A DNA stretch of 64,000 nucleotides from Bosea sp. NBC_00550 (GCF_026020075.1 NZ_CP102773.1:516663-580662); one strand, 5' to 3'; positions 52,463 through 62,168 are shown, counted from the first letter of the stretch. Numbers and translations: made by a program. The notes: generated from the sequence alone by a model not told the origin.

Positions 52463-53149
52463 CTAGAATAGATCATCCTTGAAAGGTTCGATTGTCGTCG
52501 GGTCATCGTCGCCTTCGCCCGCCTTATTGACGCGCTTCGACACGATCCATTCCCGTAGTTCGCGCGGCGGCTGCTTCAGCAGTTCCATACCGCCTGATCC
52601 GTCCAGCCAAGCCTCGAAATCCTGGCGCATGAGCATGCAGGGCATCCGATCGTGATACTGCGCGGTCCACGCGTTGGCTTCGCGGACAATCATCGTGCAG
52701 GTGGTGATGTCCTCGCCCGTATCGGGGTTCCGGTAATTTTCCCAGAGACCCGCGAACGCCAGCAGATCGCCGTCGGCCGCAGAGAAGAAATGCGGCACCC
52801 GGTCCTTCTTTTCGCCGGTCCATTCGAAGAACCCGCTGGCGGGGATGATGCACCGTCTTCGCACATAGGCTTGCTTGAAGGTGCCGCTCGTCTCGACCGT
52901 CTCGACCCTCGCATTGAAGGCGGCGAGTTTGAAGTCTTTCAACCCACCCTTGTGCCAGCCGGGGATTAGGCCCCAACGCGCTCTCTTCAGCTCGCGGCCG
53001 GCCTCAGTCTTCACGATGATATCAATGTCGGTTGTGGGCGCGATGTTGTAGCGGGCGCGGAGATTGGGCGTGTTTGCCGGCACCGTCAGCGGCTGACTGA
53101 AGGCGACAATCTCGCTCCAGCTATAGGCCTGGCTGAAACGCCCGCACAT
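52463..53149 (-). CDS. SOS response-associated peptidase family protein (HMCES/YedK type)
   Basis: 228 residues starting exactly MCGRFSQ, so Cys2 becomes the N-terminal nucleophile; GGAG precedes the ATG. Conserved elements are YNIAPTTD, NARVET (Asn), IIPASGFFEWTG (Glu) and YHDRMPCML (His). The family forms thiazolidine crosslinks with abasic sites in single-stranded DNA and protects them from error-prone processing. It fits the repair-rich neighbourhood. Confidence 0.93.
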   Translation of the reverse strand: MCGRFSQAYSWSEIVAFSQPLTVPANTPNLRARYNIAPTTDIDIIVKTEAGRELKRARWGLIPGWHKGGLKDFKLAAFNARVETVETSGTFKQAYVRRRCIIPASGFFEWTGEKKDRVPHFFSAADGDLLAFAGLWENYRNPDTGEDITTCTMIVREANAWTAQYHDRMPCMLMRQDFEAWLDGSGGMELLKQPPRELREWIVSKRVNKAGEGDDDPTTIEPFKDDLF

Positions 53150-53163
53150 ATGCGGTCTCCTGC

Positions 53164-53481
53164 TTAGTCGGGGAGCCGTTGCCCGGCGAGAAAGGTCGCT
53201 ACGCTCAGCGTGTGGCTGGGCTGAGCCTTGCAATACTGTTCTACGATTTCGACGAGCTGACCATCCGAAAACTGCGGCAGGCCGGAAGGTGAATGCTGCC
53301 TGAGCGCGTCGACAATCCAGCGGCCAACAGCCACATGCATTTGGGCGCCTGCCGCCTGCTGGTCCATCCACAAATCGCAGGTCACATAATCCTGCATGAA
53401 GTCTCCCTTTCGAGGCCCCGCAGCCAACGCCGCCGCGTAGGTCGATATCGCAAGAAGCAGGGTCAGCATCAGGGTGCGCAC
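53164..53481 (-). CDS. Small secreted protein, HdeA-like
   Basis: 105 residues. The Sec signal is MRTLMLTLLLAISTYAAALA, cleaved near ALA-AG. The mature part has two Cys (VTCDLWMDQQ and VEQYCKAQPSH) and an amphipathic core (VGRWIVDALRQHS), like periplasmic HdeA/Rap1a-type proteins; which of the two is not certain. The two Cys probably form a disulphide. It lies 14 nt upstream of the HMCES gene. Confidence 0.72.
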   Translation of the reverse strand: MRTLMLTLLLAISTYAAALAAGPRKGDFMQDYVTCDLWMDQQAAGAQMHVAVGRWIVDALRQHSPSGLPQFSDGQLVEIVEQYCKAQPSHTLSVATFLAGQRLPD

Positions 53482-53490
53482 ATGCCGCTC

Positions 53491-53712
53491 CTACTGAATC
53501 GGAGCGCGCTTAGCGTGCTGGGCATTTGCCTTGGCAAGCAGTGCTTCCAGCTTGGCAAGCGTCTCCGGCGAGAAAACGAGGTTCATCGCTTGGCCGCCGA
53601 CGATTTCGAGACTGATCAAAGTCTCACCTTCGACATTCGTCGTGATAGCGACGTGCCGCACATCGATGACGTCGAGATCGACCTCGGGCAGTTTGGCAGG
53701 CTTCTTCGCCAT
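53491..53712 (-). CDS. Small hypothetical protein
   Basis: 73 residues from the ATG at 53712 (MAKKPAKLPEVDLDVIDVRHVAITTNVEGETLISLEIVG). It has beta-rich middle strands and a C-terminal helix (PETLAKLEALLAKANAQHAK). Its ATG overlaps the stop of the next gene (TGATG), so the pair are coupled. The family is not recognised. Confidence 0.7.
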   Translation of the reverse strand: MAKKPAKLPEVDLDVIDVRHVAITTNVEGETLISLEIVGGQAMNLVFSPETLAKLEALLAKANAQHAKRAPIQ

Positions 53713-53957
53713 CAAACATCATCCTGGATAGGGAGCCACGGCTGCTCCGGCTTCTGCTTTCCGGTCTCATGCTCCTGGGCGATCCGGTCGGCCTGAAGCT
53801 GGGCCTCGATCCGCGCGACCTCAAGGAAATAGGACAGGGTCCTGAACCCGCGCTCGTCGGCATTGCACTTCAACGCGACGATGCGCTCGACCAGGTCGTC
53901 GGCGCGCCGCAGTTGCACGCGGGGCACGCCGGAACTCAGCTTCACAACATCCGCCAT
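53712..53957 (-). CDS. Small hypothetical protein, helical
   Basis: 81 residues from the ATG at 53957, GGAGG 5 nt upstream. MADVVKLSSGVPRVQLRRADDLVERIVALKCNADERGFRTLSYFLEVARIEAQLQADRI is mainly helical with a polar tail. It is translationally coupled to the downstream 73-residue protein. Neither is recognised; they may act as a pair. Confidence 0.72.
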   Translation of the reverse strand: MADVVKLSSGVPRVQLRRADDLVERIVALKCNADERGFRTLSYFLEVARIEAQLQADRIAQEHETGKQKPEQPWLPIQDDV

Positions 53958-54154
53958 AATGCCCTCCGTCCCCTCAATGAGGGTATTCGGCGGCGAGGCG
54001 GTCGTACAAGTCGATTTCACCCGCATTCGCAGCCTGGCGCTCGCATGTAGTCACCCACGATGGCGCGATAGAGGCGCCAAAGCTTCCGCTGGTTCATCAC
54101 GACGGAACTCCCCAAAATCGCCTGCGTTGATGGGAGCGCAGAAGGGGATGCTCC

Positions 54155-56794
54155 GTGGTCGGCAAGCTGCAGGCATATCGCGCCAAACGCGACTTCCAAA
54201 AAACCAAGGAACCGAGCGACGATGCCGCGGTGGCTTCTTCGGACCGGCTGCGCTTCGTCATCCAGAAGCACGATGCCACCCGACTGCACTATGATCTCCG
54301 TCTGGAACTGGATGGAGTTTTCAAATCCTGGGCGGTGACCAAGGGTCCTTCCCTTGACCCGCACGACAAACGTCTGGCTGTCGAGGTTGAAGACCATCCG
54401 CTGGCCTACGGTGATTTCGAAGGCACCATCCCGAAAGGCCAGTACGGCGGCGGTACTGTGCAGCTTTGGGACCGCGGGTTCTGGAAACCCGAAGGAAAGC
54501 TCAGTGCGCAGCGCCAATTTGAAAAGGGCGACCTGAAATTCGTCCTCGACGGTCAGCGTCTGCACGGCAGCTTCGTTCTCGTCCGCATGCGAAAGGATCG
54601 GGACGGGGGAAAACGCCCCAACTGGCTCTTGATCAAGCATCGCGACGACCATGCCGTCGATCGAGATGGGGAAGCCGTTCTGAAGGATGAAACCTCCGTC
54701 GCCTCGGGCCGCACGATGAAGGCGATCGCGGAAGGCAAGGGCCGCTCGCCCAAGCCCTTTCTTTTGACGGAGGAGGCCATGGATGCAGGCGCTGTTTGGG
54801 ACAGCCGGTCGGGGCTTGCTGCGGACAAGAGGCGCAATGCGACGGACACGGTGCCAGCTAAAACGCGCAACTCCAGAAACGCAGGCAGAGGCAAGTCTAC
54901 GCTTCCGGAATTCGTGACGCCTCAGCTTTGTCGCAGTGTCGAGCGTCCACCGTCAGGTGATGGGTGGGTGCACGAGATCAAGTTCGATGGCTATCGAATC
55001 CAGCTTCGCGTCGAAAACGGCAAAGCGACTTTGAAAACGCGTAAGGGCCTCGACTGGACCTCCAAATTCAAAGCGGTTGCCAAAGCCGGCGCGTCATTGC
55101 CGAATTGCATTATTGATGGCGAGGTCGTCGCCTTGGATGAGCATGGGGCGCCGGATTTCGCAGCGCTGCAGGCTGCTTTGTCGGAGCAGAAGACGGACAA
55201 TCTCGTATTCTTTGCCTTCGACCTTCTTGCGACAGACGGTCAGGATCTGCGCGACCAGACCCTACTGGCGCGCAAGTCGCAACTGGAAGAACTCCTCCGC
55301 GCCAACGGAGATGGCGTCACGCTGCGTTATGTCGAGCACTTCGAGAGCGGCGGGGAGGCGGTCTTGAAATCGGCATGCCGTCTTTCGCTCGAAGGAATCG
55401 TGTCGAAGCGAACTGATGCGTCATACGTTTCCGGCCGAAGCGACAGCTGGACCAAAGCCAAATGCCGGGCGGGACATGAGGTCGTCATTGGCGGTTGGTC
55501 GACCACGGCAGGCAAGTTTCGTTCTCTTCTCGTCGGCGTCCATCGCGGCTCTCATTTCGTTTATATCGGCCGGGTCGGGACTGGTTATGGCGCGGCAAAG
55601 GTTCAGGCGCTGTTGCCCCGACTGAAGGAACAAGCTGCGTCGAAATCCCCCTTCACCGGTGCTGGCGCTCCGCGGCGCGAGCCGGGCGTCACCTGGGTCA
55701 ATCCGGCGCTGGTCGCGGAGATCGAATTCGCTGGGTGGACCGGTGATGGAATGGTTAGGCAGGCCGCGTTCAAGGGCTTGCGCGATGACAAGCCGGCCGA
55801 GGAGGTCGAGACCGAACTGCCAGTCCAACCGGAGGCCGTTGAAACACCCCAGCCTGGCCCCGTCGCACGTCGGTCGACACGCGGTGGGCGGGTGGACGTA
55901 TTGGGTGTTGCCATCTCCAATCCGGACAAGCGGCTCTGGCCGGACGGTGAAGACGGGAAACCGGTTTCGAAACTGGATCTAGCTCGTTACTTCGAAGCGG
56001 TCGGCGGCTGGCTGCTGCCGCACATCAAGGGCCGTCCGTGTTCCCTCTTGCGGGCCCCAGATGGGATTGACGGCGAGACCTTTTTTCAGCGTCACGCGGG
56101 GATGGGTACTTCTAACCTGTTCGAGCTCGTGAAGGTGTTCGGTGACAAGAAATCCTATCTTCAGATCGACCGGATCGAGGCACTGATTGCAGCGGCGCAG
56201 ATCGGTGGCATCGAGCTGCATCCCTGGAACTGCCAGCCGGGGGATCCGGAAACGCCGGGCAGGCTTGTATTCGATCTCGATCCCGGGCCCGGAGTCTCCT
56301 TTGAGGACGTCATCGAAACTGCGAAGGCGATGCAACAACGCTTGGATCAGCTTGGTCTCGCCAGTTTCTGCAAGACGACGGGAGGCAAGGGGCTGCATGT
56401 GGTAACGCCGCTGGCCAAGCCGCGGCGTGGGGCACTCGACTGGCCCAGTGCGAAGGATTTTGCCCGCCGCCTCTGCGCGCAGCTGGCCGCCGAGAAACCT
56501 GAACGCTACGTGGTCAACATGGCCAAGCGGCTGCGCAATGGCCGCATTTTCCTTGATTATCTCCGAAACGACAGGATGGCGACAGCGGTCGCGCCGCTCT
56601 CGGCCCGCGCCAGGCCGGGTGCTCACGTATCGATGCCTTTGGTCTGGTCTCAGGTAAAGGCCGGCTTGGATCCCGCGCGATTTACTGTGCGCACTGCGCC
56701 ATCGCTCCTGAAGAAGACGAAGGCCTGGGAGGGTTATTGCGATGCCGAAGGTTCGCTTAAGGACGCCATCCGCAAACTGGGCTCGACCAAATAG
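54155..56794 (+). CDS. ligD: Multifunctional DNA ligase D (PE-Lig-Pol)
   Basis: 879 residues in the order phosphoesterase, ligase, polymerase. The PE domain has [21 protein letters not shown]. The ligase has the adenylated Lys in [46 protein letters not shown] and [13 protein letters not shown]. The polymerase (AEP) domain has [10 protein letters not shown] (DxD) and [14 protein letters not shown]. The start is GTG. It joins double-strand breaks with Ku in the non-homologous end-joining pathway; the ku gene follows 65 nt later. Confidence 0.95.
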   Translation: MVGKLQAYRAKRDFQKTKEPSDDAAVASSDRLRFVIQKHDATRLHYDLRLELDGVFKSWAVTKGPSLDPHDKRLAVEVEDHPLAYGDFEGTIPKGQYGGGTVQLWDRGFWKPEGKLSAQRQFEKGDLKFVLDGQRLHGSFVLVRMRKDRDGGKRPNWLLIKHRDDHAVDRDGEAVLKDETSVASGRTMKAIAEGKGRSPKPFLLTEEAMDAGAVWDSRSGLAADKRRNATDTVPAKTRNSRNAGRGKSTLPEFVTPQLCRSVERPPSGDGWVHEIKFDGYRIQLRVENGKATLKTRKGLDWTSKFKAVAKAGASLPNCIIDGEVVALDEHGAPDFAALQAALSEQKTDNLVFFAFDLLATDGQDLRDQTLLARKSQLEELLRANGDGVTLRYVEHFESGGEAVLKSACRLSLEGIVSKRTDASYVSGRSDSWTKAKCRAGHEVVIGGWSTTAGKFRSLLVGVHRGSHFVYIGRVGTGYGAAKVQALLPRLKEQAASKSPFTGAGAPRREPGVTWVNPALVAEIEFAGWTGDGMVRQAAFKGLRDDKPAEEVETELPVQPEAVETPQPGPVARRSTRGGRVDVLGVAISNPDKRLWPDGEDGKPVSKLDLARYFEAVGGWLLPHIKGRPCSLLRAPDGIDGETFFQRHAGMGTSNLFELVKVFGDKKSYLQIDRIEALIAAAQIGGIELHPWNCQPGDPETPGRLVFDLDPGPGVSFEDVIETAKAMQQRLDQLGLASFCKTTGGKGLHVVTPLAKPRRGALDWPSAKDFARRLCAQLAAEKPERYVVNMAKRLRNGRIFLDYLRNDRMATAVAPLSARARPGAHVSMPLVWSQVKAGLDPARFTVRTAPSLLKKTKAWEGYCDAEGSLKDAIRKLGSTK

Positions 56795-56859
56795 CGATCA
56801 GCCGTGCCGGAACGGAAGGCTCGACGGAGCGTTCAGAAACCCGATCGGAGATTCTGGCC

Positions 56860-57648
56860 ATGGCTCAGCGCACCTTCTGGAAAGGCTATTTGAAGCTCTC
56901 GCTCGTGACATGTCCCGTGGCGATGCTGCCCGCGCGTTCTGAGAGCGAGAAGGTTCGGTTCCACACCCTCAACCGGAAGACTGGCAATAGGATCCAGAGC
57001 CGTTTCGTGGATGCCGAAACGGGTCAGCCCGTTGGCGAGGACGACGAGGTCAAGGTGTATGCGAAAGGCGATAACGACTATGTCATGCTCGAAGAGGATG
57101 AACTGGATGCCGTCTCTCTCGAAAGCACCCGCACGATCGACATCGATGTTTTCGCACCCCGCTCCTCGGTCGGCTGGATTTGGTACGACACGCCGCACTA
57201 TCTCGTTCCGGACGATAAGATCGGCAACGAGGCATTCTCGGTCATTCGCGAGGCGATGAAGTCGACGAAGACCGTCGGCATCTCGCGGGTTGTGCTTTAT
57301 CGGCGGGAACGCGCTGTCCTTCTGGAGCCCCGTGACAATGGCATCGTCCTCTGGACGTTGCGCTATGGCGACGAAGTCCGAGCCGAAAAAGAATACTTCG
57401 CCGGCATCCGGAAGGTCGATCCCGAAGCGGATATGCGCTCGCTGATGGAGAAATTGATCAAGAATCGTACCAAGGACTGGTCGCCCGAATTGGCCCAGGA
57501 TCCGGTGCAGGACGAACTTCTCGAAATCATCAACGCCAAGCAGAAAGGCCGTAAGGCGCCCAGGAAAAAGGTCGATCAACCGAGCGAGAGCAATGTCGTC
57601 AGCATTATGGACGCGCTCAGGAAGAGTCTCGAACCACGCAAGACATAA
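56860..57648 (+). CDS. ku: Ku protein, first copy
   Basis: 262 residues from MAQRTFWKGYLKLSLVTCPV, the usual bacterial Ku N-terminus; an upstream frame extension to 56803 is not used. The Ku beta-barrel/core runs to about 200, with VRFHTLNRKTGNRIQSRFV and GIVLWTLRYGDEVRAEKEYF. The C-terminal extension is short (KAPRKKVDQPSESNVVSIMDALRKSLEPRKT), ending in the helix that recruits LigD. It binds DNA ends as a homodimer. Its TAA is immediately followed by the complement of the second ku stop. Confidence 0.94.
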   Translation: MAQRTFWKGYLKLSLVTCPVAMLPARSESEKVRFHTLNRKTGNRIQSRFVDAETGQPVGEDDEVKVYAKGDNDYVMLEEDELDAVSLESTRTIDIDVFAPRSSVGWIWYDTPHYLVPDDKIGNEAFSVIREAMKSTKTVGISRVVLYRRERAVLLEPRDNGIVLWTLRYGDEVRAEKEYFAGIRKVDPEADMRSLMEKLIKNRTKDWSPELAQDPVQDELLEIINAKQKGRKAPRKKVDQPSESNVVSIMDALRKSLEPRKT

Positions 57649-58491
57649 TCAGCCAGCCTTGCGCTGGGGCTGGCCTTTGGCCTTGCTTGCGGCTTTCGAT
57701 TTTGCCGCCGGCTTATCGTTTGTTTTGGCGCTCTGGCGCAAGGCATCCAGCAAGTTGACCACCTTTGAGGGTTCTTGGCGCTTTGGAGGCCTGATCTTCC
57801 GCCCTTCGATCTTGGCTTTGACTAACTCGGCGAGCGCAGCCTCGTAACGATCATCGAAGTTCTTCGGATCGAATTCACCGGCCTTCGTCTTAATGATGTG
57901 CTCAGCAAGTTCGAGCATCTCGCCCTCGATCTTAATCTTGGGAATGTCGCTGAATGCCTCTTCGGCCGACCGCACTTCATAGTCGAAATTCAGTGTCGTG
58001 GCGATGAGGCCTTCGCCGTGCGGCCTGATCAGAATCGACCTCATGCGGCGGAAGATCACTGTTCGCGCCAAGGCGGCACTCTTCTGAGCAGCCATGGAGT
58101 CGCGAATGAGCTTGAAGGCTTCGGACGCGACGGGCGTACTAGGCGCAACATAATAGGGCCTGTCGAAAAAGACGTCGTCGATCTCGTCACACGGTAAAAA
58201 TGTAGCGACGTCGAGGGTCTTGTCGCTTTCGGGGATAGCATCGGCGATCTCATCCGGCTCAAGCACGATATAGTCCCCGGCGCCACGGTCATAACCCTTG
58301 ACTTGATCTTCTTTCTCGACCGGCTTTCCCGTCACTTCGTCCACGAACTGTCTGTGCACCCGGTGTCCGGTTTTGCGATTGAGAGTGTGAAACGAGATGC
58401 GCTCGGCCGTGGACGCCGCGGTGTACAGAGCAACAGGACATGTCACCTCGCTGACCTTGAGGACGCCTTTCCAAATTGCGCGCGGAGCCAT
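57649..58491 (-). CDS. ku: Ku protein, second copy
   Basis: 280 residues, convergent with the first ku, the two stops abutting at 57648/57649. MAPRAIWKGVLKVSEVTCPV opens a Ku core like its partner (ISFHTLNRKTGHRVHRQFV, EGLIATTLNFDYEVRSAEEAF). The C-terminus is longer and Lys/Ala-rich (KTNDKPAAKSKAASKAKGQPQRKAG), a tail known in other bacteria to add DNA binding. Two divergent Ku proteins suggest heterodimers or different conditions of use; that is inference. Confidence 0.94.
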   Translation of the reverse strand: MAPRAIWKGVLKVSEVTCPVALYTAASTAERISFHTLNRKTGHRVHRQFVDEVTGKPVEKEDQVKGYDRGAGDYIVLEPDEIADAIPESDKTLDVATFLPCDEIDDVFFDRPYYVAPSTPVASEAFKLIRDSMAAQKSAALARTVIFRRMRSILIRPHGEGLIATTLNFDYEVRSAEEAFSDIPKIKIEGEMLELAEHIIKTKAGEFDPKNFDDRYEAALAELVKAKIEGRKIRPPKRQEPSKVVNLLDALRQSAKTNDKPAAKSKAASKAKGQPQRKAG

Positions 58492-58581
58492 GCCACTGCC
58501 CTCAAAAGGAACACCCGAAAACCGAGCGAGGAACTACTCACCACATACGATAGTTCCAGCATTTGGCGTTGGAGGCCCAAA

Positions 58582-58839
58582 GTGTCGAATGATCCTGACG
58601 TCGTCATTGCCAAGGCGTTGAATGCGGGCCTGAGGCGCTTGCTGAGCGTCGCAATTCGTCAAGCCAATGAGGACGGGTCAGGGGGCCGTCGGTCAACCTT
58701 ACGCCACGAACTGGATAGCGAGATAGAACGCTTGGTCGTTCGCAGCCACAACAACGATGATCCAGAGCTCACGATGGCCGTCCGTAACGGGCTTAAGCTG
58801 CTCGTCGATGCCGCTGATCGGGAGGCGGCCGACGCATGA
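58582..58839 (+). CDS. Small hypothetical protein, helical
   Basis: 85 residues from GTG 58582, GGAGG 6 nt upstream; upstream extension of the frame belongs to the overlap with ku. MSNDPDVVIAKALNAGLRRLLSVAIRQANEDG, then LDSEIERLVVRSHNNDDPELTMAVRNGLKLLVDAADREAADA. It is helix-rich and acidic at the end. The family is not recognised. It lies between ku and the glycosylase. Confidence 0.6.
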   Translation: MSNDPDVVIAKALNAGLRRLLSVAIRQANEDGSGGRRSTLRHELDSEIERLVVRSHNNDDPELTMAVRNGLKLLVDAADREAADA

Positions 58840-58902
58840 GTCAGGAAGTATTTCGCGTGGAACAGGGTCTTCGTTCGCCAAACCTCTGACGAAAAGCCCG
58901 AT

Positions 58903-59448
58903 ATGATCGATAAATTGAACGAAATGGACGCGTTGCAGCTCGCTCCGCGCCTCATCGGCATGGATCTGACCGTCGATGGAGTGGGCGGAACGATCGTCGA
59001 GACCGAAGCCTATCTGGCTGACGATCCGGCGTCTCACAGTTTTCGCGGTCCCAGCATGGCAAACGTCGCGATGTTCGGGCCTGCTTGGCGCGCTTATGTT
59101 TATCGCTCCTACGGGCTGCACTGGTGCTTGAACATTGTTGCGACCGATCACGGGGCCGTATTGATCCGGGCCCTCGACCCGAAATATGGGCTGGACCAGA
59201 TGCGAGCGCGCCGGGGTTCGACTCGACCTCTATGTTCGGGGCCCGGGCGCTTGGCCCAGGCCCTTGGCATAACCGCCGCTCACGATTGCCTTAGTTTAAG
59301 CGCGCCGCCGTTTTCGGTGATGGATCGCTCAGGCGAACCCGAGATTATCGCCGGCGTGCGGATCGGCATCTCTCGGGCCGCCGATCGCCCCTGGCGCTTC
59401 GGTCTGGCGGGCTCGCCGCATTTGAGCCGGCCGTTCCCGACGGGTTAG
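58903..59448 (+). CDS. DNA-3-methyladenine glycosylase (alkyladenine glycosylase family)
   Basis: 181 residues. MPG-family signature: LAPRLIGMDLTVDG, GGTIVETEAYLADDPASHSFRG with the catalytic Glu, MFGPAWRAYVYRSYGLHWCLN (intercalating Tyr region), VLIRALDP and RPLCSGPGRLAQALGI. It removes alkylated purines from DNA by hydrolysis of the N-glycosidic bond, leaving abasic sites, which connects with the HMCES-type protein at 52463. It has a normal length. Confidence 0.93.
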   Translation: MIDKLNEMDALQLAPRLIGMDLTVDGVGGTIVETEAYLADDPASHSFRGPSMANVAMFGPAWRAYVYRSYGLHWCLNIVATDHGAVLIRALDPKYGLDQMRARRGSTRPLCSGPGRLAQALGITAAHDCLSLSAPPFSVMDRSGEPEIIAGVRIGISRAADRPWRFGLAGSPHLSRPFPTG

Positions 59449-59473
59449 GGAAATGAGCGGCCGAGACGGCCAG

Positions 59474-60757
59474 TCAGTTAGCGCGAGTCGCTTGTTTGCT
59501 CGGTTCGTTGCTGTCGGCGAGCTCGTCGCGCTCCCAGCCGAAAACGCTTCGGCCGCCATATTCCGCCGAACGCCGCCACTCTTCGCGGACATATTCTTCC
59601 AGCGAGGGGCCTTCCACGAGGCCCTCCAATCGGCGGCTTTCCCGGTCGAGGCGCGCGATGGCGGCCAGCCGATCGTCCTGGCCTAGCTTTGCGCGTTCAA
59701 CGGCCGATTTGAGAACCGAAATCGTCTGATCATAGATCTTGGTCGGAACGGCAAAAGGCTGACGGTCCTTGCCACCGTGAGCAAGCGAAAACCGGGCGGG
59801 GTCACTGAACCGGTACGGCGCTCCGTGGACGACTTCGGCAACCATCGCCAAAGAGCGTACCGTGCGCGCTCCAACACCGGGGACAAGCAGCAATTCCGAG
59901 AAGTCATGAGGCGCGCGATCGGCTGCAGCTGCGAGGGCACCATGAAGCCTTCGGGCAAGGACATCCTTCGGCCTGACGGCGTGGTGGGCGGGCATCACCA
60001 GATGAGGCAAGGCGAGCTGCGCGGGCGACAGCGCGGGCACTGCACGGCCTCGCTCCAAGGCAGTGTACTCGCGAACAATGGCGTCCGGTCCGACGTCACG
60101 AAGAATAGCGACCTGGCCATCACGGGAGGGGGCAGCTCGGGCATCGGTGAGATTGATGATCCTGCCCTGGCTCTCGCCATCGATGGCGGCGTGCGGCGCC
60201 TCGACAAAGCTTCCCAGACCCTCCGACTGCCAGTGGTAGCGGCGAGCGATGCCGCCATCACCGTTCATCCCTTGCTGAACAACTACCCATTGGCCGTCAT
60301 CCGTGACGAAGAAGCCGTGTAGATAAAGATCGAAACCGTCCTGAACCGCTGCGCTGTCCACTTTGGCGACAAGACGACTGGCTTTAGCGAGCGCGTCTCC
60401 ATCGAACCCGGTTCTGGCACCGATCTGCTGTAGCTCGAACGGCGTCTGCCTCGAATGGCGGCCCCTGCCGCCGCAGACATGTAGTCCCAGCTCGCCGGAT
60501 AGCGGGGCGAGTCCACGCTTCAGCGCACCTATGACGCTCGTAGTGATCCCCGACGAATGCCAATCCATCCCCATCACAGCGCCAAAGGACTGAAACCAGA
60601 AGGGGTGCGCGAGCCGCCGCAGCAATTCCTCGCGACCGTAATGGTGAATGATCGCCTCGCAGATGACCGCCCCCAATCTCGACATGCGTTGCCCGAGCCA
60701 TCCCGGTACGCGGCCATGATGAAGCGGAAGATCGGCGCTGCCTGAACGGCGTGCCAT
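59474..60757 (-). CDS. DUF763 family protein
   Basis: 427 residues. The DUF763 family is recognised from SADLPLHHGRVPGWLGQRMSRLGAVICEAIIHHYG, HVCGGRGRHSRQTP, FFVTDDGQWVVVQQGMNGDGGIARRYHW and LRDVGPDAIVREYTALERGRAV. Near 280-310 is LLLVPGVGARTVRSLAMVAEVVHG, which reads like a helix-hairpin-helix. The family is widespread in archaea and scattered in bacteria, with no established function. Its position among LigD, Ku and glycosylase genes and the HhH-like motif suggest a DNA-processing role (inference). Confidence 0.87.
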   Translation of the reverse strand: MARRSGSADLPLHHGRVPGWLGQRMSRLGAVICEAIIHHYGREELLRRLAHPFWFQSFGAVMGMDWHSSGITTSVIGALKRGLAPLSGELGLHVCGGRGRHSRQTPFELQQIGARTGFDGDALAKASRLVAKVDSAAVQDGFDLYLHGFFVTDDGQWVVVQQGMNGDGGIARRYHWQSEGLGSFVEAPHAAIDGESQGRIINLTDARAAPSRDGQVAILRDVGPDAIVREYTALERGRAVPALSPAQLALPHLVMPAHHAVRPKDVLARRLHGALAAAADRAPHDFSELLLVPGVGARTVRSLAMVAEVVHGAPYRFSDPARFSLAHGGKDRQPFAVPTKIYDQTISVLKSAVERAKLGQDDRLAAIARLDRESRRLEGLVEGPSLEEYVREEWRRSAEYGGRSVFGWERDELADSNEPSKQATRAN

Positions 60758-60839
60758 GCGCTGCTCCCGAACGAAACAAGAACTGCGGTTCTATCTCAAA
60801 AAAGATCGTAGATAAACACGAGCGTCGCGCAGTTGTTCG

Positions 60840-61110
60840 GTCATTTAAACCCACGATGACGATTTTTTCCGATCGCACGCAACTGATCGTGAGCCCTGCA
60901 ACGCCCCTCTCGATAAGGAGTGTCCCGCGACTTAGCGATGACGCCTTCCAGGCCCACCGCGCAATCCAGCGTCAAAATTCGATGCGCCATGCTCGTAGAG
61001 TACGACTGCCTCACCGTCGAGGATGGCGGCGTACTCAAGCGCATCAAGAGCGACGCTGGGAAAACGGCCGATCTAATCGTGTTCGCCGGGGGCAATGATC
61101 CGGCCACCTG
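60840..61110 (-). pseudogene. ATP-dependent DNA ligase (LigD-like) relic
   Basis: Ligase motifs are found in the correct order but in three frames. GRFPSVALDALEYAAILDGEAVVLYEHGAS is preceded by an in-frame TAG where the usual Trp of GHDWT.RFP belongs. Then comes VGLEGVIAKSRDTPYREGR, then SEKIVIVG near 60870. About 90 residues between the second and third motifs are deleted. It is upstream of DUF763 on the same strand. This is a second, dead ligase beside the intact ligD. Confidence 0.75.
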
Positions 61111-61180
61111 GAGCTCAGTTTGCCGGCCCATGCGGCCGCCATGGGCAAGACCCCTCACGCTGAAAAGCGGTGCTTAAATT

Positions 61181-61466
61181 CGCGTGCCTCTTAGTGTCCC
61201 CCCGCGCCGCTGACCGAACATACGGTAGCGTCCGTCGATGATCTCCTTCGGGAGGTCGCGATGTCGCGTCTACGCGGTTACGCCATGTCGAACCAGGTTG
61301 CGGCTGATGGGCCACAAAAAGGGGACAACGTTGCAGTCAGCCTGTCTCTCTCGCCCAGCAAAAATGGTGACGAGTACCGCCACGCTAGTGGTCCGCAACG
61401 GAGCGCAGCGAGCTTAACCGCCCCGGTCGCTTGAGCGGCGAGGTATGCGCACAGGGCGCCAACAAG
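61181..61466. other. Intergenic region, nothing recognised
   Basis: About 285 bp between the ligase relic and the small membrane-anchored protein. No supported coding frame or hairpin. Confidence 0.35.
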
Positions 61467-61790
61467 CTATCTGGCGGCCCAGAAGCCCAGAACGACGCCT
61501 GCCGCCGCGGCCCAGCCCAGCGTCCGTAGGGGCCGGGCCCGAATTTCATCGAGGAGCAGCTGCTGAAGTTCACTCACGCGCTCGCCCGCGATATCGAACA
61601 ACTCGTTATCGAATTCGTTTTCCGCGGCACCGGGCGTGACTGAAGTTTGCATCGAAAGCGGGTCGCTCGCCGGGAATGTACCCTCCAACGCATCGTGAAG
61701 TTCGGCGTCACGGCCCTTATTACGAGCAGCCTGACGTTGCGCACGTTGTTCGATCTTCAAGCTTGCGACTGCGGGGTTTTCGGCGGGCAT
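61467..61790 (-). CDS. Small C-terminally membrane-anchored protein
   Basis: 107 residues. A basic helical head (SLKIEQRAQRQAARNKGR) is followed by the DALEGTFPASDPLSM block common in small alphaproteobacterial proteins, then an amphipathic helix and a C-terminal hydrophobic anchor (RTLGWAAAAGVVLGFWAAR). It resembles ElaB/YqjD/DUF883-type tail-anchored proteins by layout only. The function is unknown. Confidence 0.68.
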   Translation of the reverse strand: MPAENPAVASLKIEQRAQRQAARNKGRDAELHDALEGTFPASDPLSMQTSVTPGAAENEFDNELFDIAGERVSELQQLLLDEIRARPLRTLGWAAAAGVVLGFWAAR

Positions 61791-61895
61791 GCTGCGGTCT
61801 TTCTTCGAGGGCTATCCCGATAACATCGGTAGATCGCACAAGTTCCAAACATGACAGCTATCGATTTCCTGGAACAGTGAGTGAACTCAGGCTTG

Positions 61896-62141
61896 TCATC
61901 CCTTCCGGTCTGCCGCGTCAGCCCACGGTCCAGCGCGGGAGGCCAATGCAAGGGCCTTTGCCTCTGGAACTGTCATGGCTGCACAATAGCTGCGGAGCCA
62001 TCGTGGGGTCGCCTCTTCGTCATGAAGCCATCGAAGTACCCTTCTTTCAGGGGCGCCGATCAGCCGACTCAATTCCAAGGACGTTAGTCCGAGCGAGCGG
62101 AGTGCTTCTCTCAATTCGGGCCCTGTAATCCGGCCTGTCAT
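61896..62141 (-). CDS. Small HTH-type regulator-like protein
   Basis: 81 residues from the ATG at 62141 (MTGRITGPELREALRSLGLTSLELSRLIGAPERRVLRWLHDEEATPRW). The helix-turn-helix pattern LTSLELSRLIGAPERRVLRWL resembles a Cro/XRE-type recognition segment. A short tail follows and no ligand domain is present. It may be a small DNA-binding protein or an antitoxin; no toxin gene is adjacent. Confidence 0.6.
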   Translation of the reverse strand: MTGRITGPELREALRSLGLTSLELSRLIGAPERRVLRWLHDEEATPRWLRSYCAAMTVPEAKALALASRAGPWADAADRKG

Positions 62142-62168
62142 AGCGGCTGCTAGACCCACGAGGTCGCG

